This document shows positions 16,985-25,797 of a stretch of DNA of 64,000 nucleotides, one piece after another; the stretch's first letter is position 1, and each line of letters starts with the position of its first letter. A program made the position numbers and the translations under genes. The stretch is from Acidobacteriota bacterium (lineage in GTDB: Bacteria > Acidobacteriota > Blastocatellia > Pyrinomonadales > Pyrinomonadaceae), in the NCBI GenBank assembly GCA_003697135.1, contig RFGC01000035.1, positions 62,001 through 126,000 of the forward strand, given 5' to 3'. A model generated the notes under the pieces. It was given only the letters and a program-made list of their open reading frames with translations. It did not search any database and was not told the DNA's origin.

Positions 16985-19135
16985 ATGGGAAAATATATCG
17001 GCAAAGAAATGAGCCGTGTTGATGGCATTGCTAAAGTCACTGGAACTGCGAAATACTCGGCAGAATTTCAACTTAAAAACATGGCTTATGGATACATCGT
17101 TCAAAGCACAATCGCAAAAGGCCAGATTACTAAAATTGACACTTCCGAAGCGGAGAAACAACCGGGCGTTTTGAAGGTTTACACACATCTGAACACACCA
17201 AAATCTAAGTCCAACGATGGCTTTGTTGCTTTACAATCCGACCGTATATTTTTCAATGGACAGCCAATTGCCTTTGTAGTTGCTGAAACGTTCGAGCAAG
17301 CGCGTTATGCCGCGCAACTCGTCAAAGCTGAATACAAAGCTGAAAAAAGCGAAACCGACATGCTCAAAGCTACCTCCATTAAACAAGCGCGCTCGGAAAA
17401 AACTCGTGGCAATCCTCAAAAAGCCTTTGAAGAATCGCCCGTGAAAGTCACAGCAGAATACATTATTCCAATCGAGCATCATAATCCGCTTGAACCTCAT
17501 GCCGCTATCGCATATTGGGAAGGCGATAATCTAACAATCTTCGTCAAAACTCAAGGTGTCAAGCAAATGCAAGCCCATCTTGCCGAAAGTTTCGGACTTG
17601 AAAAAGAGAAAATTCACGTTATCTGCCCGTTTGTGGGCGGAGCTTTCGGTTCGGCTTTGAATCCGCAGTATTATCCTTTTCTTGCGGCGGTTGCATCGAA
17701 AGAACTAAATCGTCCTGTGAAAGTTGCATACACCCGCCGCCAAATGTTCACAGGCCACGGCTATCGTCCTTACACATGGCAAAAGGTCTCAATCGGCGCT
17801 ACAAAAGACGGAAAACTTCAAGCAATCATACATGAAGCCATAACAAATTCTTCAAGTTTTGAAGACTTCACGGAAACGCCCAACAGTTTCGGGCGCAGTC
17901 TCTATAACTGTCCAAACTACGATACGCCTTACAAAATCGCAAAACTAGACCTTCCGACGCCAACATGGATGCGCGCTCCCGGAATGGTCTCAGGTGCATT
18001 CGCTTTGGAATCGGCTCTAGACGAACTTGCTTACGAACTAAAAATCGATCCGCTAGAACTTCGGCTCATAAATTATGCCGAAACCGATCCCGAAACCGGC
18101 CGGCCCTTCTCAAGCAAAGCCTTGCGCGAATGCTACCTGAAAGGCGCTTCTATGTTCGGTTGGGAGAAAAGAAAATTCGAGCCTCGCTCGATGAGAGATG
18201 GGCGTTGGTTAGTCGGCTGGGGAATGGCAACAGGCATCTGGGGCGCTTTCATGTTGCCTGCATCTGTAAAAATCACTTACAAAGCCGATAACACCGCAAC
18301 AGTTGAAAGCGCAACCGCAGACATCGGACCTGGAACTTACACAACAATCACGATAATCTCAGCAGAGTTTTTAGGACTACCGCCTGAAAGAATAAAATTC
18401 AGCCTAGGCGACAGCAAAATGCCTGATGCACCGATGCAAGGCGGTTCTTTCACAACTGCTTCTGTCGGCACTGCCGCTTACGGTGCCGCTTTGCAAATAA
18501 AGAAGAAATTACTCAGCCTTGCATCAGACATGCTTCCGGACACAAATCCGGAAAACGTAGAAATGTCAGAAGGGTTCTTGCGTTTGAAATCCGATCCGTC
18601 AAAAGCTGTTTCCATCGCCGAAATCATGAAAAAACATGGGCTTTCGGAAATTACCGAAGTCTATACAGCTACTCCTTCATCAGAACGACAGAAATATAGA
18701 ACACTCGCTCATGGAGCGCAATTTGTCGAAGTCAAAGTTGACGAAGATTTGGGCATTATCAAAGTAACGCGTGTTGTTGAAACGACGGCTTGCGGAAAGA
18801 TTGTCAATCCGAAGACATCACATTCTCAAGAAATGGGCGGTGTAGTTTGGGGAATCGGAATGGCGCTTCAGGAAGTTACTGAGATTGACCACCGCTACGG
18901 CAAAATGATAACAACCGATCTGGCAACATATCACTTCCCCGTAAATGCCGATATACACGAGATAACAACTGAGTTTATAGAAGAAGAAGACAAAATCGTC
19001 AATCCACTTGGGATCAAGGGCATGGGTGAGCTTTGCATGGTTGGCATCCCTGCCGCAGTTGCCAACGCCGTTTTCCATGCAACAGGAAAGCGAATTCGCG
19101 AATTGCCGATTACACCGGAAAAAATTTTCGGATGA
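16985..19135 (+). CDS. Xanthine dehydrogenase-family molybdopterin-binding large subunit
   Basis: This is the molybdenum-cofactor subunit of a xanthine oxidase/aldehyde oxidoreductase-type hydroxylase, 716 residues. The N-terminal a/b hammerhead domain begins with SRVDGIAKVTGTAKYSAEF. The Mo-binding domain shows PFVGGAFGSAL, MRAPGM and QGGSFTTASVG, and near the C-terminus GIKGMGELCM supplies the conserved Glu that acts as catalytic base in the family. AAGGAG lies upstream of the ATG. It is followed at once by xdhC and mocA, which load and make the cofactor. The [2Fe-2S] and FAD subunits that normally accompany it are not adjacent, so either they lie elsewhere or electrons leave by another route. 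The substrate is unknown. Confidence 0.9.
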   Translation: MGKYIGKEMSRVDGIAKVTGTAKYSAEFQLKNMAYGYIVQSTIAKGQITKIDTSEAEKQPGVLKVYTHLNTPKSKSNDGFVALQSDRIFFNGQPIAFVVAETFEQARYAAQLVKAEYKAEKSETDMLKATSIKQARSEKTRGNPQKAFEESPVKVTAEYIIPIEHHNPLEPHAAIAYWEGDNLTIFVKTQGVKQMQAHLAESFGLEKEKIHVICPFVGGAFGSALNPQYYPFLAAVASKELNRPVKVAYTRRQMFTGHGYRPYTWQKVSIGATKDGKLQAIIHEAITNSSSFEDFTETPNSFGRSLYNCPNYDTPYKIAKLDLPTPTWMRAPGMVSGAFALESALDELAYELKIDPLELRLINYAETDPETGRPFSSKALRECYLKGASMFGWEKRKFEPRSMRDGRWLVGWGMATGIWGAFMLPASVKITYKADNTATVESATADIGPGTYTTITIISAEFLGLPPERIKFSLGDSKMPDAPMQGGSFTTASVGTAAYGAALQIKKKLLSLASDMLPDTNPENVEMSEGFLRLKSDPSKAVSIAEIMKKHGLSEITEVYTATPSSERQKYRTLAHGAQFVEVKVDEDLGIIKVTRVVETTACGKIVNPKTSHSQEMGGVVWGIGMALQEVTEIDHRYGKMITTDLATYHFPVNADIHEITTEFIEEEDKIVNPLGIKGMGELCMVGIPAAVANAVFHATGKRIRELPITPEKIFG

Positions 19136-19136
19136 G

Positions 19137-20252
19137 ATGAAAGAGATTCGGGAAATTCTTCAGAAAATCTCTGAACTTGAGCCTAATGAAAAAGTCTTTT
19201 TAGTCACAGTTGTTGACGTAAAAGGCTCAAGCTATCGTCTTCCGGGCGCTCGAATGCTTATTAGCTCAAACGACGAATTCTTTGGAATGATTTCCGGCGG
19301 ATGCCTCGAAGCCGACTTGCTAGAAAGAATCAAACAATCTCGCTCTCTTGAAAAACCTTTTGTTTTCTTATACGACACAACACAAGACGAATCTTCTATT
19401 TTCTCGCTCAACATGGGCTGTAAGGGAATCGTCAAGGTGCTGGTTGAGCCAATCTATCAAAGTAGTGAGAGCCTAATCGTAGAAGCACTTAGAAAATCCA
19501 TCGAAAAAAGAGAAACTCAAGTAGTCGCAACGCTCGTAGGCTCGGAAAACAATGGTCAAATCGGTGGAAGAATCTGCTACAACCGCAACGAAGGTTTTTC
19601 CTTTGAGAATCTAAACGAAGAAATCGCACAAACAGAAGCTCTCAAAGAAACAATTGAAAATTTCTTCAACCAAAAGCAACCTCAAAAACTAGAAACTTTC
19701 AGGCTGAATGAAGCTGAATATGAATTTTTCATTGAAAAGTTCACTCCGCCCCTTAAACTACTAATTTTTGGCGCTGGATATGACGCTTTGCCAGTCGTCA
19801 AAATCGCCAAACAATTAGGTTGGACAGTTTCGGTAATTGACCATCGCCCTGCCTTCGCAAGCAAAGAAAGATTCCCAGAAGCTGATGAAATCTCGGTCGT
19901 CAGAGCTGAAAATCTGGACGCAAAAATTTTTCAGGATGAAAACCTCGCCGTAGTAATAATGACTCATAACTACGAACAAGACCGAATCATTCTGGAAAAG
20001 GCCCTTCAGTCGGACTGTTTTTATATAGGAATGTTGGGACCTAAAAGGCGCGCTGAGCAACTTCTCTCTGAAATGGCTTCTTCTGCCAAAGTCAAGAAAG
20101 ACAAACTCTACTCTCCTGTCGGATTAGATCTAGGCGCAGACACGCCGGAAACGATAGCACTTTCAATAGTTGCAGAAATAATTGCTGTGTCGAAAGGGCG
20201 TAGCGGAACGAATTTACGAAACCGAACAGGCTCGATTTATGGAAGATACTAG
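19137..20252 (+). CDS. xdhC: XdhC-family molybdenum cofactor maturation protein
   Basis: This 371-residue XdhC/CoxI-type chaperone binds molybdenum cofactor and, in studied relatives, promotes its sulfuration and insertion into xanthine dehydrogenase. The N-terminal XdhC_CoxI domain shows VTVVDVKGSSYRLPGARM and GMISGGCLEADL; the C-terminal Rossmann domain begins LLIFGAGYDALPVVKIA and ends ADTPETIALSIVAEI. The ATG at 19137 is one base after the upstream stop; a longer in-frame start inside the previous gene would add unrelated residues. Its 3' end overlaps mocA by 14 bp, so translation is probably coupled. Confidence 0.92.
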   Translation: MKEIREILQKISELEPNEKVFLVTVVDVKGSSYRLPGARMLISSNDEFFGMISGGCLEADLLERIKQSRSLEKPFVFLYDTTQDESSIFSLNMGCKGIVKVLVEPIYQSSESLIVEALRKSIEKRETQVVATLVGSENNGQIGGRICYNRNEGFSFENLNEEIAQTEALKETIENFFNQKQPQKLETFRLNEAEYEFFIEKFTPPLKLLIFGAGYDALPVVKIAKQLGWTVSVIDHRPAFASKERFPEADEISVVRAENLDAKIFQDENLAVVIMTHNYEQDRIILEKALQSDCFYIGMLGPKRRAEQLLSEMASSAKVKKDKLYSPVGLDLGADTPETIALSIVAEIIAVSKGRSGTNLRNRTGSIYGRY

Positions 20253-20886
20253 CAAGATCGGCATCATCATACTCGCCGCAGGTTCTTCAACTAGGCTTGG
20301 ACGACCAAAACAACTTTTGGAATTTCGTGGAAAAACTTTTTTGAGACAAACCATCGAAACAGCACTTCAAACCGGATGCCAAAAGGTTTATGTAGTTTTG
20401 GGCGCAAACTACGCAGCGCTAAAAAGGCACGTATGCGATTTGCCGATTGAGATTGTAAGAAACTCAAAATACAAAGAAGGCATGATGTCCTCGCTCAAAT
20501 CAGGTTTGAGAAGATTGCTCCAAAAGTCAAAACAAGCTCATCAAAATATCGAAGCCGTTGTGGTGATGCTCTGCGACCAGCCTTTGGTTGAAGCAAAACT
20601 CATCAGAAAACTTATTAGAACTTTTCGAGAGAAAAATCCTTTGATAGTTGCATGTGAGTATTCAGGAACTTACGGCGTTCCGGTGCTGTTTTCGCATCTG
20701 CTTTTCGACGAAATTTTGCAATCTCCGCTTAAAGAAGGTGCAAAACCTTTGATTGAAAAATACAAGGATTTCACTCAAACAATCTCAGCGGAAGAGCCTT
20801 CAGTTGACATTGACACACCGCAAGATTATCAAAAATTACTCCAGATTGAACTCTTGCAAGCCTCTAAAACCTCTGAAAAAAGCTAG
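20239..20886 (+). CDS. mocA: MocA-like molybdenum cofactor cytidylyltransferase
   Basis: This nucleotidyltransferase of 215 residues has the MobA-like fold. The N-terminal signature LAAGSSTRLGRPKQLL is the NTP-binding loop, and MLCDQPLV contains the metal-binding Asp typical of MocA. In studied relatives the enzyme makes the cytosine-dinucleotide form of the cofactor used by xanthine dehydrogenase-type enzymes, which agrees with its neighbours. The start at 20239 overlaps the end of xdhC. Its TAG stop lies in a CTAG palindrome that also contains the stop of the convergent alaS gene. Confidence 0.85.
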   Translation: MEDTSKIGIIILAAGSSTRLGRPKQLLEFRGKTFLRQTIETALQTGCQKVYVVLGANYAALKRHVCDLPIEIVRNSKYKEGMMSSLKSGLRRLLQKSKQAHQNIEAVVVMLCDQPLVEAKLIRKLIRTFREKNPLIVACEYSGTYGVPVLFSHLLFDEILQSPLKEGAKPLIEKYKDFTQTISAEEPSVDIDTPQDYQKLLQIELLQASKTSEKS

Positions 20887-23576
20887 CCTCGAAGCATCTC
20901 TTCGATGACTTCGTAACTTGCCTTCAGTGCATCTTCTAATTTTTCCGTGTTAGTGCCGCCGCCTTCGGCCATGTCTTCTCTTCCGCCGCCGCGCCCATCA
21001 ACAATCGGCGTTATTTGCCTTATGATTGCGCCTGCCTTGATTTTGTCGGTTAAATCATTGGAAACTCTAACGATGATCGAAACCTTACCATCGTCTCTTT
21101 TTCCCAAAACTACGACTCCCGATTTCAGTTTGGCTAAAAGAGTATCGGAAAGATGCCTCATCGAACTTTTGTCGAGTCCTTCGACAATCTTGGTCAAAAC
21201 TTTAATGCCATTTATATTTCTTTCACCGTCAGATGATTCGCTAATGTTCGCTCCTGTTGCCAACTTCAATTTCAAATCTTCATTTTCACGCCTGAGTCTC
21301 CTTATCTCTTCCTGTAATTTCTCTATCGCTTCAGGCAACCTGTTACGTTGAGTTTTCAAAACCTCAAGAGACTTTTCAATAATCCTTTCGTCTTCTCGAA
21401 GACGGTTATAAACGTCAAATCCGGTGATTGCACGCAAACGTCTAACTCCCGAAGCAATCGCTTCATCTGAAATTATCTTGAAAGCCCCGATGTCTCCTGT
21501 AGCCCTTACGTGCGTTCCTCCGCAAAGCTCTTTTGAAAAACTCCCGTCGCCAACACTTAAAACTCTCACTTGTGAACCATATTTTTCGCCGAAAAGAGCG
21601 ACTGCACCGCAATTTAAGGCTTCATCAAGTGACATTATCTCGGTTCTTACAGGCTCATTGCGAAGAATGTAAGAATTTACCAAATCCTCGATTTGGCAAA
21701 TTTCTTCCTCTGTCAAAGGTTGATAATGAGTGTAGTCGAAACGCAAGTAGTTAGGCGCAACAACAGAGCCAGCCTGTTTGACGTGAGAGCCTAAAACCTC
21801 CTTCAAAGCGGCATGAACAAGATGCGTCGCAGTATGATTTCGTCTCGTAGCATCGCGTTTTTCTTCATCAACAACTGCCGAAACCGTATCACCAACCCTT
21901 AGCTTTCCTTTCTCAACCTTTACTTTGTGCAAAATCAAACCTTGAACAGGCGCAAAAGTGTCAACAACTCTTGCTTTGACATGTTGATTAACGAAAATTC
22001 CTGTATCTCCGACTTGCCCGCCGGCTTCAGCATAAAAAGGTGTTTCATTCAAAACCGCCAAGCCTTCTTCGCCTTCATCTAAAAATTCAACTTCCCTTTC
22101 GGATTTAATCAAAGCCAAAACCTTTGCTTCTTCGAGCTTGGTTGTCTCGTATCCGCGAAAGACACTCGCTCCGACTTTCTCAGCTACTTCTTGATAGATT
22201 GGACTTATAACAGACTTTCTTTCTGTTTTACCGATGTCACTTTGCTTTTGAATTTCTTGCAAGGCTTTATCGAATTCTTCGTTGAAAGTTTCTTCGTCAA
22301 TTTCTACTCCGCTTTCAGCCAAGCGAACCCGAATTAGATCGCGCGGCGTTCCGAATGTATCATAAAGCCTTGCAAGTTCGATAAAGTCTGGCTTTTTGCC
22401 ATCTGCGAAAATCTCTTTTAGCTTTTCAAGTCCGACTGTCAAGGTATTTCCAAAGCGTTCTTCTTCTAGCTTTGTCATTTTTAAGATAAACTCTCGTTGT
22501 GCCTCTAGTTCAGGATAAGTCTCCTTCATTAAATCAACAACAAAATTGCAAACCTCGTAAAAGAAAGGTTTTTTCATGTTGAGGTGTTCTCTGCCCTGAT
22601 AGATCGCACGACGCATGATTTTTCTCAAAACATAATTTCGTCCTTCGTTTCCCGGCAAGATGCCATCGGCAATGGCAAATGCAGTAGCGCGCGCATGATC
22701 AGCAATGACACGCATTGCAAAACCTTCAATCGTATCGCTTTCGTATTTCCTGCCCGTTAGTTCTGCTGTTCGCTCAATTATCGGTTTTATCAAATCGGTT
22801 TCGTAATTCGATTTAACGCCCTGCATAACGGCAGTTATTCTTTCAAGTCCCATGCCCGTATCAACCGAAGGTGCAGGCAAAGGCTTCAATTCATAAACGC
22901 CTTTTGAGACTTCCTGCCTATCGAATTGCATGAAAACCAGATTCCAGATTTCAATCGTTGTATCGCCTTCAGGTGCATTGACGAGTTCAGCTCGGTTTTT
23001 TTGTGGATTTTCAGGCTCTTCACCTGTGTAGTAATGAATTTCAGAGCAAGGACCGCAAGGACCTGTTTCTCCCATTTGCCAGAAGTTATCTTTTCTACCA
23101 AAGCCCAAAATCCTTTCAGGCGGGGCTCCAACTTCCTGCCAGTATCTTCTTGCTTCATCATCAGCAGGTATTTCATCGTCGCCCTCGAAAACCGTAAACC
23201 AGAGCCGGTTGACATCGAGTTTCAATTCATTAACCAGAAAATCCCATGCGAACTCGATGGCTTCCTTTTTGAAATAGTCACCAAAGGAGAAATTTCCGAG
23301 CATTTCAAAAAACGTATGATGACGTGCTGTTTTCCCAACTTCATCTAAATCGTTATGTTTACCACCTGCCCTGATGCACTTTTGCGCGCTAACAGCTCTT
23401 TTATAATCTCGTTTCTCCAGCCCTGTGAATACATCCTTAAACTGATTCATGCCTGCGTTCGTGAAAAGAAGCGTGGGATCATTTGCAGGAAGCAATGGCG
23501 ACGATTTGACTATCTTGTGACCCTTTTTTTCAAAATACTTCAGAAACCTACTTCTTATCTCGTTTCCTGTTATCAT
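20883..23576 (-). CDS. alaS: Alanine-tRNA ligase
   Basis: This is alanyl-tRNA synthetase, about 897 residues, which is normal. It charges tRNA-Ala and edits Ser/Gly mischarging. The N-terminal catalytic domain starts RFLKYFEKKGHKIVKSSPL and includes TLLFTNAGMNQF and the long HTFFEMLGNFSFGDYFK motif. The editing site is intact: HTATHLVHAAL and CGGTHVRATGDIG supply the four zinc-binding positions. A coiled-coil region and the C-Ala domain (VVDGRGGGREDMAEGGG) complete it. I start at ATG 23576, not a TTG 18 bp upstream, because family homology begins there. It is a single gene divergent from mutL. Confidence 0.97.
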   Translation of the reverse strand: MITGNEIRSRFLKYFEKKGHKIVKSSPLLPANDPTLLFTNAGMNQFKDVFTGLEKRDYKRAVSAQKCIRAGGKHNDLDEVGKTARHHTFFEMLGNFSFGDYFKKEAIEFAWDFLVNELKLDVNRLWFTVFEGDDEIPADDEARRYWQEVGAPPERILGFGRKDNFWQMGETGPCGPCSEIHYYTGEEPENPQKNRAELVNAPEGDTTIEIWNLVFMQFDRQEVSKGVYELKPLPAPSVDTGMGLERITAVMQGVKSNYETDLIKPIIERTAELTGRKYESDTIEGFAMRVIADHARATAFAIADGILPGNEGRNYVLRKIMRRAIYQGREHLNMKKPFFYEVCNFVVDLMKETYPELEAQREFILKMTKLEEERFGNTLTVGLEKLKEIFADGKKPDFIELARLYDTFGTPRDLIRVRLAESGVEIDEETFNEEFDKALQEIQKQSDIGKTERKSVISPIYQEVAEKVGASVFRGYETTKLEEAKVLALIKSEREVEFLDEGEEGLAVLNETPFYAEAGGQVGDTGIFVNQHVKARVVDTFAPVQGLILHKVKVEKGKLRVGDTVSAVVDEEKRDATRRNHTATHLVHAALKEVLGSHVKQAGSVVAPNYLRFDYTHYQPLTEEEICQIEDLVNSYILRNEPVRTEIMSLDEALNCGAVALFGEKYGSQVRVLSVGDGSFSKELCGGTHVRATGDIGAFKIISDEAIASGVRRLRAITGFDVYNRLREDERIIEKSLEVLKTQRNRLPEAIEKLQEEIRRLRRENEDLKLKLATGANISESSDGERNINGIKVLTKIVEGLDKSSMRHLSDTLLAKLKSGVVVLGKRDDGKVSIIVRVSNDLTDKIKAGAIIRQITPIVDGRGGGREDMAEGGGTNTEKLEDALKASYEVIEEMLRG

Positions 23577-23736
23577 AATTTCGTCTTTGAGCAAAATTTG
23601 AAAAATTATTTTAACACGGAGAATGCCCGTTTTCCTTACAAAGTGTCAGTTTTATTTCCAAAGCGAACACGCAGAGTTGAAAAAATTTGGTATATTTTGC
23701 TTCTCCTGTGGTTAAATAATGAGTTAGTCTTTCGCT

Positions 23737-25797
23737 ATGAACAAGATCAAAATTTTGCCTGAAATCTTGGCAAGTCAAATAGCGGCTGGTGAAGTTGTCG
23801 AGAGACCTGCGTCTGTGATCAAAGAGTTAATTGAAAATTCCCTCGATGCAGGCGCAAAGAGAATAAGAGTAGAAATCGAGGCGGGCGGGCGACGTTTGAT
23901 GAGAGTTTCCGATGACGGATGCGGAATGAGTCGCGATGACGCTATAAATTGTTTTGAAAGACATGCAACATCTAAAATCAGCACGCTCGAAGATTTGTCA
24001 AGAATCCAAACACTAGGATTCAGAGGCGAAGCTCTAGCTTCGATTGCATCCGTTGCAAGAGTCGAACTCGTCACTAAAACGGAAGAAGATACAGCCGCGA
24101 CAAAAGTTTCAATCGAAGGCGGACGTTTGATTGACGTTCATCAAGCGGCGCGACCCGTAGGCACAACCGTTACAGTCAAAGACCTCTTTTTCAACACACC
24201 AGCACGAAGAAAATTCATGCGTGCTGAACCAACAGAAAATCACTACATAACGGCAGTTGTTGAACAATATGCTTTGGCTTATCCTGAAGTTTCATTTGTT
24301 CTAGTTAATCAAGGGCGAGAAGTATTGAATTTAGCTCCAGCAAAGAGTTTGAAAGAGCGAATCTTTCAGATTTTTGGTGCGGGATTAGTTGAAAATCTTC
24401 TCCCGATTGAAGGCGGGAACGAGTTTCTTGCGAAGATTTCTGGCTTCGTTTCAGCACCGCATGAAAGACGCTCAAGCCGCGACCGCCAGCTTTCCTTTGT
24501 CAACAGACGTTTTGTCAAAGACCGCATTATTCAATCTGCTATCGCTGAAGCCTATCGTCACGTTTTACCGCAAGGAGCATATCCGGTCGCCTTCGTATTC
24601 CTGCAAGTGCCTTGCGAAGAAGTTGATGTCAATGTCCACCCTGCAAAAATCGAAGTCCGATTTCGCCGCGCCGATGCTGTCAAGGAAACAGTCATTCAAA
24701 CCATTCGCCAAAGTTTGAGCTTATTCAAAAATCCCATCGAATCGAAAGCAAAAAGCATTGAAAGCGAAATCCCACCAGGTCGTGATTTCAAAACTTCTCA
24801 AATCTCTTCATCTCAAGTCCCATCAAAAGAAACCTTGAGCCTCTTAGATACCTTGTATGCTCCGAAAACAGAAGGCACAGCTGAAAAAATGCCTGAACTA
24901 CCGATCTTTTCATCTGAACTTAAGCAAAAAGCAATTTCAGAAAGCTCTTCGGAAGGCTCTGAAACAACTCAAGGCGCAAATATCTCGGTCCTAGAAGATA
25001 TAACCGAGCAGAAAATATCCGAAACTCCGAAGAAAACCGAAGGCATTTTAGAATCAGAACGAGTCGCAAACGCAAAATCGGCAGTTTCGGATAAAGCGCT
25101 GAAAGATTTCTCAAAATCAGCCAATGAAAATTTTGTTGAATCAATAGAAACTCCCAGCATTCCGCTACCTTCGATAGCAAGCAAACTAAAAGAGCCGAAA
25201 TCACTAGAGGCAAATAGGATCATTCCCCTAGGACAAATCAGAGAAAGCTACATTGTTGCTGTTGACGATCAAGGTCTGCTTCTAATTGATCAGCATGTTG
25301 CGCATGAAAGGATTTTGTTTGAAAAATTCCGTGCGCGCGGCACCAAAATCGAAATTCAAAACCTGTTGATTTCTGAAACTATTGATCTTTCACCAGCGGA
25401 GATGGAAATCTTTAACTTAATCGAAGAAGAGCTTGAAAAATGCGGCTTCAGAGTGATGAAGCTTTCAGGTAGAACTGTTGTCATAAAGGCTGTGCCTGCT
25501 GATGTGCCGCCTTCTGAAGTTAGGAGCATGTTTTTAGAGCTTTTATCAGCGATTTCATCTGAAGGAGAAAGTTCTAAGGCTTCAAAAAAATTCCGCGAAA
25601 ATCTCACGAGCGAAATAGCGGCGCATCTTGCATGCAAAGCCGCAATCAAAGTAAACACGAAACTCACAACTGAAAAAATGCAATGGCTGATTGATAATCT
25701 TCTACGCACCGAGTCACCTGCAACATGCCCGCACGGAAGACCGATAATACTTCGCTTAACAATCAAAGACATCGAAAGAGGTTTTCATAGAAAGTGA
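23737..25797 (+). CDS. mutL: DNA mismatch repair protein MutL, endonuclease type
   Basis: This is MutL, 686 residues. It couples mismatch recognition by MutS to strand incision. The GHKL ATPase domain has ELIENSLDAGA, DDGCGM and GFRGEALASIA. A polar, low-complexity linker covers roughly residues 335-485. The C-terminal dimer domain contains DQHVAHERILFEKF, the metal-binding endonuclease motif, with Val where the consensus has Ala, plus ACKAAIK and CPHGRP. These motifs mark the nicking type found in bacteria without MutH. The stop overlaps the GTG start of glpD (GTGA), so the two are probably translated together. Confidence 0.96.
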   Translation: MNKIKILPEILASQIAAGEVVERPASVIKELIENSLDAGAKRIRVEIEAGGRRLMRVSDDGCGMSRDDAINCFERHATSKISTLEDLSRIQTLGFRGEALASIASVARVELVTKTEEDTAATKVSIEGGRLIDVHQAARPVGTTVTVKDLFFNTPARRKFMRAEPTENHYITAVVEQYALAYPEVSFVLVNQGREVLNLAPAKSLKERIFQIFGAGLVENLLPIEGGNEFLAKISGFVSAPHERRSSRDRQLSFVNRRFVKDRIIQSAIAEAYRHVLPQGAYPVAFVFLQVPCEEVDVNVHPAKIEVRFRRADAVKETVIQTIRQSLSLFKNPIESKAKSIESEIPPGRDFKTSQISSSQVPSKETLSLLDTLYAPKTEGTAEKMPELPIFSSELKQKAISESSSEGSETTQGANISVLEDITEQKISETPKKTEGILESERVANAKSAVSDKALKDFSKSANENFVESIETPSIPLPSIASKLKEPKSLEANRIIPLGQIRESYIVAVDDQGLLLIDQHVAHERILFEKFRARGTKIEIQNLLISETIDLSPAEMEIFNLIEEELEKCGFRVMKLSGRTVVIKAVPADVPPSEVRSMFLELLSAISSEGESSKASKKFRENLTSEIAAHLACKAAIKVNTKLTTEKMQWLIDNLLRTESPATCPHGRPIILRLTIKDIERGFHRK

